Positions 6,811 through 9,055 of a DNA stretch of 9,055 nt are shown one piece after another. Made by a program: the position numbers and the translations under genes. The notes beneath the pieces are model-generated. The model did not search any database, was not told where the DNA came from, and saw only the letters and a list, made by a program, of their open reading frames with translations. The stretch's first letter is position 1. Each line of letters opens with the position of its first letter. This stretch comes from JAYZVT01 sp050248375. Its GTDB lineage: Bacteria; Pseudomonadota; Alphaproteobacteria; Rhizobiales; Methyloligellaceae. The stretch spans positions 1-9,055 of the forward strand of contig JBFWSL010000165.1 of the NCBI GenBank assembly GCA_050248375.1. The letters are read 5' to 3'.

Positions 6811-7221
6811 ATGACTAACGAGAGCGCCTCAGCCGATCTGGTGGAACTGACCGCGGAAATTGTCTCTGCGTATGTGAGCAACAATGCCGTGGTTGCCGGA
6901 GATTTGCCTGGGCTGATTCAGGAGACGCACGAAGCGCTGAGCCGGGCGTCGGTCCGCGCCGCGCAGCCGGTGCAGGAAGAAATAAAGCCGGCCGTTCCGG
7001 TCAAGAAGTCGGTCGCTCCCGACTACATCATTTGCCTCGAGGACGGGAAGAAGTTCAAATCCCTCAAGCGCCACCTCCGCACGCACTACAATCTGACCCC
7101 GGAGGAATACCGCGAGAAGTGGAGCCTGCCGCACGACTATCCCATGGTCGCTCCCAATTACGCCGCTGCCCGCTCCGCGCTGGCGAAGAAGATGGGCCTC
7201 GGCCAGCGCCGCAGGGGATAG
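6811..7221 (+). CDS. mucR: Ros/MucR family zinc-finger transcriptional regulator
   Basis: This 136-residue DNA-binding protein has the family's two-part layout. Residues 1-50 are an acidic N-terminal region used for oligomerisation in known members. Residues about 70-130 hold the zinc-finger domain and its basic flank. Cys75, Asp78, His88 and His92 fit the MucR-type zinc site in which Asp replaces the second Cys. The following PEEYREKW and YPMVAPNYA blocks are the most conserved parts of the family. The tail, KKMGLGQRRRG, is basic. MucR proteins are global regulators that bind AT-rich DNA, often their own promoter. The AT-rich 513-bp upstream region fits autoregulation. AAGGAG lies 10 bases before the ATG and a strong terminator follows, so it is probably monocistronic. 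Family membership is very clear; its targets in this organism are unknown. Confidence 0.96.
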   Translation: MTNESASADLVELTAEIVSAYVSNNAVVAGDLPGLIQETHEALSRASVRAAQPVQEEIKPAVPVKKSVAPDYIICLEDGKKFKSLKRHLRTHYNLTPEEYREKWSLPHDYPMVAPNYAAARSALAKKMGLGQRRRG

Positions 7222-7253
7222 GCCGGCGCCCGCCGGGCCATGCAGAAATCCTG

Positions 7254-7286
7254 CACCCGCGGCGAAGGCCGCGGGTGTTTTCGTTT
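7254..7286 (+). terminator. intrinsic terminator of mucR
   Basis: CACCCGCGGC (7254-7263) and GCCGCGGGTG (7268-7277) form a perfect 10-bp stem around a GAAG loop. TTTT follows directly, then CG and TTT. It lies 32 bases after the mucR stop codon and is the clearest Rho-independent terminator in the window. Confidence 0.92.
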
Positions 7287-7315
7287 GCCTGAATGCGATT
7301 GTGCCGGCATTGGAA

Positions 7316-7323
7316 TTTTTTTT
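7316..7323 (+). other. run of eight T in the mucR-PAS gap
   Basis: Eight consecutive T sit within GGAA-T(n)-TTCC, after a weak AATGC/GCATT stem (7292-7296 and 7307-7311). This could be a second, weak terminator behind the mucR one, or an AT-rich site of the kind MucR/Ros proteins bind. It is uncommon in DNA this rich in G and C. No firm function can be assigned. Confidence 0.3.
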
Positions 7324-7345
7324 CCGTGACACGCCGCCCGCGCAC

Positions 7346-7381
7346 TTGCGCAGTGAGTCGCGCTTCGACCATAGTGAGTCG
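7346..7381 (+). promoter_or_regulatory. candidate promoter/operator of the PAS-domain gene with 9-bp direct repeats
   Basis: AGTGAGTCG occurs exactly at 7352-7360 and again at 7373-7381, 21 bases apart, which is two turns of B-DNA. A weak promoter pair, TTGCGC (7346-7351) and CATAGT (7370-7375) spaced 18, would place one repeat in its spacer and the other over the -10/+1 region. A GCGCA-CT-TGCGC dyad (7340-7351) lies just upstream. The repeats are certain; promoter and operator roles are inference. Confidence 0.35.
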
Positions 7382-7461
7382 GAGCGGGTGATTCGTTTAT
7401 CGCCGTGGCAGGTGGCCATGTCGCGGCGAAGAGGGGAAACACAAAATGCGGCGGGGGACAT

Positions 7462-7965
7462 ATGACGTCCGAAAGCTATTGTCGGGCGCGTACCGAGTTT
7501 GATGGCCAACAGAAAATCTTCGACTACTGGCGCCAGTGCGCGGGATTGCGGCGGCTGCCGTCGCGCAAGGATCTCGATCCTGCGACCATTCCCGGACTGC
7601 TTCCGAACATCTGCCTGATCGACGTCGAACCGGACATTCATACGTCCGTCGTTCGTCTGGCCGGCAGTGCGGTTCGCGGTGTCTATGGCTGCGAGATCAC
7701 CGGAAAGCGGCTGAATGAGCTCGGCTGGGGAACGCGCTCCGCCTATTGGGAGCCGATCTACCGCAGGGTGATCTCCGAACAGGTGCCGATGATCGGCACG
7801 GTGCGCGGTCCGACCATGTGGCGCGATCACGTCGTGCTCCACTGGCTGCGATTGCCGCTGGCCGACGAGGGAAGGCAGGTGAACAAGATTCTCTGCTACG
7901 ACTTCGTTGTCCCTTCGGTGGACCAGCGGGACGAACCCGAATATCGGGAACTGCTCTCGGCCTGA
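7462..7965 (+). CDS. PAS-domain protein (PAS_5 type) of alphaproteobacteria
   Basis: This 167-residue soluble protein matches the short alphaproteobacterial PAS_5 type. The opening pattern, DYWRQCAGLRRLPSRKDLDPATIPGLLPNICLIDV (21-55), is characteristic. The core follows with RLAGSAVRGVYGCEITGKRLNEL (65-87), the central helices (91-110), and strands ending in KILCYDFVV (142-150). No kinase, GGDEF or helix-turn-helix domain is attached, so it would act as a stand-alone sensor or partner; its ligand is unknown. I chose the ATG at 7462, which follows GGGGGA closely, because the 19 codons from a GTG at 7405 look non-coding and lie outside the domain. Its last 70 bases overlap the convergent DUF6477-like gene. 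The family call is good; the function is unknown. Confidence 0.82.
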   Translation: MTSESYCRARTEFDGQQKIFDYWRQCAGLRRLPSRKDLDPATIPGLLPNICLIDVEPDIHTSVVRLAGSAVRGVYGCEITGKRLNELGWGTRSAYWEPIYRRVISEQVPMIGTVRGPTMWRDHVVLHWLRLPLADEGRQVNKILCYDFVVPSVDQRDEPEYRELLSA

Positions 7966-8327
7966 CCGGGCTGGACCTGACGCCGCTCGAGCAGCAGTCT
8001 CTGTTCGGCCTTGTAGGCGCGCACCAGTCCGAGATGCCGGTTGACGTCGTAGGTCCAGTGGCCGGCCCTGCCGCGCTGGCGCTCCATGCGCAGTGCGCGC
8101 TTCAGGAGCTGGAGGATGCGCAGCGATGCCTCTTCGCTCGGGTCCTCGATTTCCCTCGGCATCAGCCGCACCAGGCCCGGCAGGTGCGTTTCGCGCCGGT
8201 AGCTGAAGGAGGCTTCGTCGGACAGGACGGCCAGGATCGGCCTGCGCTTGTGGCGGGCGGATGACGCTGCCGCATCGGCCGTCGCCGTCTGCCGCTGCGG
8301 AGTCATGAAGGTTCGTGCGTGTGTCAT
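7896..8327 (-). CDS. DUF6477-like conserved protein
   Basis: Read on the minus strand, this is a 143-residue, Arg-rich, soluble-looking protein of unknown function. Residues 26-112 resemble DUF6477 proteins of alphaproteobacteria as I remember them: an RRP start (28-30), YRRETHLPGLVRLMP (43-57), a helical middle, ERQRGRAGHWTYDVNRHLGLV (82-102), then a short helix. The match is from memory of the pattern, so moderate. The last 25 residues are low-complexity and lie opposite the end of the PAS gene. I chose the ATG at 8327; a GTG at 8429 would extend the protein through the 3' end of the XRE gene, and an ATG at 8306 is also possible. No start has a strong ribosome binding site. It follows the XRE gene by 62 bases on the same strand, a gap that contains one copy of the 16-bp box. 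Confidence 0.65.
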   Translation of the reverse strand: MTHARTFMTPQRQTATADAAASSARHKRRPILAVLSDEASFSYRRETHLPGLVRLMPREIEDPSEEASLRILQLLKRALRMERQRGRAGHWTYDVNRHLGLVRAYKAEQRLLLERRQVQPGQAESSSRYSGSSRWSTEGTTKS

Positions 8328-8355
8328 GCCGGAAAGAATGACCCGGCTTGAAACC

Positions 8356-8371
8356 GCGGGGATAACTTTTC
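8356..8371 (+). repeat. 16-bp box, copy 1 (upstream of the DUF6477-like gene)
   Basis: GCGGGGATAACTTTTC on the + strand is an exact inverted match to 8996-9011. It lies 28 bases upstream of the chosen start of the DUF6477-like gene and 18 bases beyond the stop of the XRE gene, in a 62-bp gap. This is probably a regulatory site, most simply one bound by the neighbouring XRE protein. Confidence 0.7.
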
Positions 8372-8389
8372 CGGTGCCTTCTGTCCGGC

Positions 8390-8953
8390 CTATAGCGCGC
8401 GAACTTCCATCACCAGCCTGGCGAGCCACGCCACCCTTACGTCGTAGTCGATGGCGTCTCCCGATCCCAGCGGCACCAGTGTGAGGCCGCCGTCCCGTCC
8501 GGCGGCGACGCGGCGAAGCAGGATCGCACCGGAGTCGAGAGCGGCCAGGCAGTCCCGTTCATGGGCGCTGGCGTGATCCGGGCCGCGCATCCTTTCCGCC
8601 ACCAGCACGGAGCCTGAGCGATACGGGCCCATATTTTCCCGTAGACGCACGGCTACGGGATCGAGGGCCGCGAACTCGAAGCGGAATGCCGGCGCATCGG
8701 CGGCGGCCGGCGAGAGCCCGTCGCTACCCAGTTCACCGAGCATCGGTATCGCCTGCCGGGACTCGTCCTCCACGAGATCGAGCGGTGCGACTTCAAGCGC
8801 GTTCGCCAGCCGTTCGAGCCAGTCGGTGGAAACGGTCATGTTGTCCGTTTCAAGCCTCTGGATCGTCTGCGGCGTGGTGCCGGCCCTGGCGGCGAGCTGC
8901 TTCAGGGTCAGCCTGCGCGCCTTGCGCAGCTCGCGAATGCGGGTTCTCAGCAT
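8390..8953 (-). CDS. XRE-family repressor-like protein with a degenerate S24-like C-terminal domain
   Basis: On the minus strand this is a 187-residue regulator. Residues 3-62 form an HTH_XRE domain: IRELRKARRLTLKQLAARAG, the recognition-helix region TTPQTIQRLE (27-36), then WLERLANALEVAPLDLV. Residues about 100-187 resemble the LexA/CI-type S24 fold: ENMGPYRSGSVLVAER (106-121) sits where the G-D-S-M catalytic motif occurs, and ILLRRVAAGRDGGLTLVPL (144-162) where the catalytic Lys strand occurs. The catalytic Ser and Lys both seem to be missing, so self-cleavage is unlikely and the domain would serve for dimerisation or ligand sensing. The ATG at 8953 begins directly at the HTH domain. A 15-bp dyad and a 16-bp box in its upstream region suggest autoregulation. 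It is not linked to visible phage genes. Confidence 0.86.
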   Translation of the reverse strand: MLRTRIRELRKARRLTLKQLAARAGTTPQTIQRLETDNMTVSTDWLERLANALEVAPLDLVEDESRQAIPMLGELGSDGLSPAAADAPAFRFEFAALDPVAVRLRENMGPYRSGSVLVAERMRGPDHASAHERDCLAALDSGAILLRRVAAGRDGGLTLVPLGSGDAIDYDVRVAWLARLVMEVRAL

Positions 8954-8978
8954 CGGTGAAAATCCCCAGAATTTACGT

Positions 8979-8993
8979 ATATTGCGTCAATAT
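8979..8993. promoter_or_regulatory. 15-bp dyad, probable operator of the XRE gene
   Basis: ATATTG-CGT-CAATAT is a perfect 6-bp inverted repeat with a 3-bp centre, 25 bases upstream of the XRE start codon. On the minus strand it contains TTGACG, a possible -35 element, without a convincing -10. Size and position suit a dimeric XRE repressor acting on its own promoter. The dyad is seen; the binding is inferred. Confidence 0.5.
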
Positions 8994-8995
8994 CA

Positions 8996-9011
8996 GAAAA
9001 GTTATCCCCGC
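8996..9011 (-). repeat. 16-bp box, copy 2 (upstream of the XRE gene)
   Basis: Read on the minus strand this is GCGGGGATAACTTTTC, identical to copy 1 at 8356-8371 in opposite orientation. It begins two bases beyond the 15-bp dyad and lies 42 bases upstream of the XRE start. Looser variants (GGGGATTTTC at 8958-8967 and GGGATATTTACTT at 9024-9036, minus strand) lie on either side. Confidence 0.7.
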
Positions 9012-9055
9012 ATATCACGAAATAAGTAAATATCCCACATACAGGTATAAATTCC

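Noticed and set aside
7405..7461. GTG start extending the PAS protein by 19 codons
   Set aside because: The added residues are Gly/Lys-rich, outside the PAS pattern, and the ATG at 7462 has a nearby purine-rich site.
7418..7465. 15-codon ORF whose TGA overlaps the PAS gene ATG, which could couple translation
   Set aside because: Its upstream AGGTGG is only moderate, and such short frames are frequent; no support beyond the overlap.
6829..7842. 337-codon minus-strand frame opposite mucR and the PAS gene
   Set aside because: It runs across the mucR terminator and two well-recognised plus-strand genes and shows no family pattern.
8328..8429. GTG start lengthening the DUF6477-like protein into the end of the XRE gene
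   Set aside because: It would translate the intergenic box and overlap the XRE 3' end by 40 bases; the conserved-looking part starts well after the ATG at 8327.
8999..9009. AAGTTATCCCC as a DnaA box
   Set aside because: It departs from TTWTNCACA at the conserved CACA end, and there are no neighbouring boxes or origin genes.

Overview
The window reads as chromosomal DNA of a GC-rich alphaproteobacterium. The evidence is a Ros/MucR-type regulator, a short PAS-domain protein and a DUF6477-like protein, families I know mainly from alphaproteobacteria, together with G/C-ending codons and GC-rich genes separated by AT-richer gaps. A member of the Rhodospirillales or a relative is likely, but I cannot fix the genus.

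Positions 1-6297 (+ strand) are the end of one tightly packed operon for a multi-subunit Mrp/Mnh- or MBH-type cation/proton antiporter complex of the inner membrane. The order is a DUF4040 + MbhE-like protein (5' end at the window edge), MnhB, MnhC (NuoK-like), an MnhD-type antiporter subunit, a second antiporter subunit, a 101-residue two-helix membrane protein of unknown function, and a third, NuoL/M-like antiporter subunit. Each downstream start overlaps the preceding stop by 1 to 8 nt, so translation is probably coupled. Compared with canonical seven-gene Mrp, the large MrpA is missing from the window. Its C-terminal part is present as the separate first gene, and there are three antiporter-like subunits instead of two. 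MnhE, MnhF and MnhG are probably encoded upstream, outside the window.

Positions 6298-6810 are a 513-bp gene-free gap, AT-richer than its flanks. It holds two hairpins, weak promoter candidates, a possible 26-codon leader ORF with its own ribosome binding site, and a tandem 9-bp repeat that runs into the ribosome binding site of a mucR-like gene (6811-7221). That gene ends in a strong intrinsic terminator.

Positions 7222-9055 are a regulatory neighbourhood: a PAS-domain protein on + (7462-7965), then two genes on -, a DUF6477-like protein (7896-8327) and an XRE-type repressor-like protein (8390-8953). The repressor has a C-terminal domain that resembles the LexA/CI S24 fold without its catalytic residues. 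The PAS and DUF6477-like genes converge and overlap by 70 bp. An exact 16-bp sequence occurs upstream of both minus-strand genes in opposite orientation, and a 15-bp dyad lies next to the copy upstream of the repressor gene. Together they look like an uncharacterised operator system.

The items most worth following up are the three-antiporter complex with its unknown small subunit, and the shared 16-bp box around the XRE gene. I see no tRNA, rRNA, CRISPR array, insertion sequence or phage gene.
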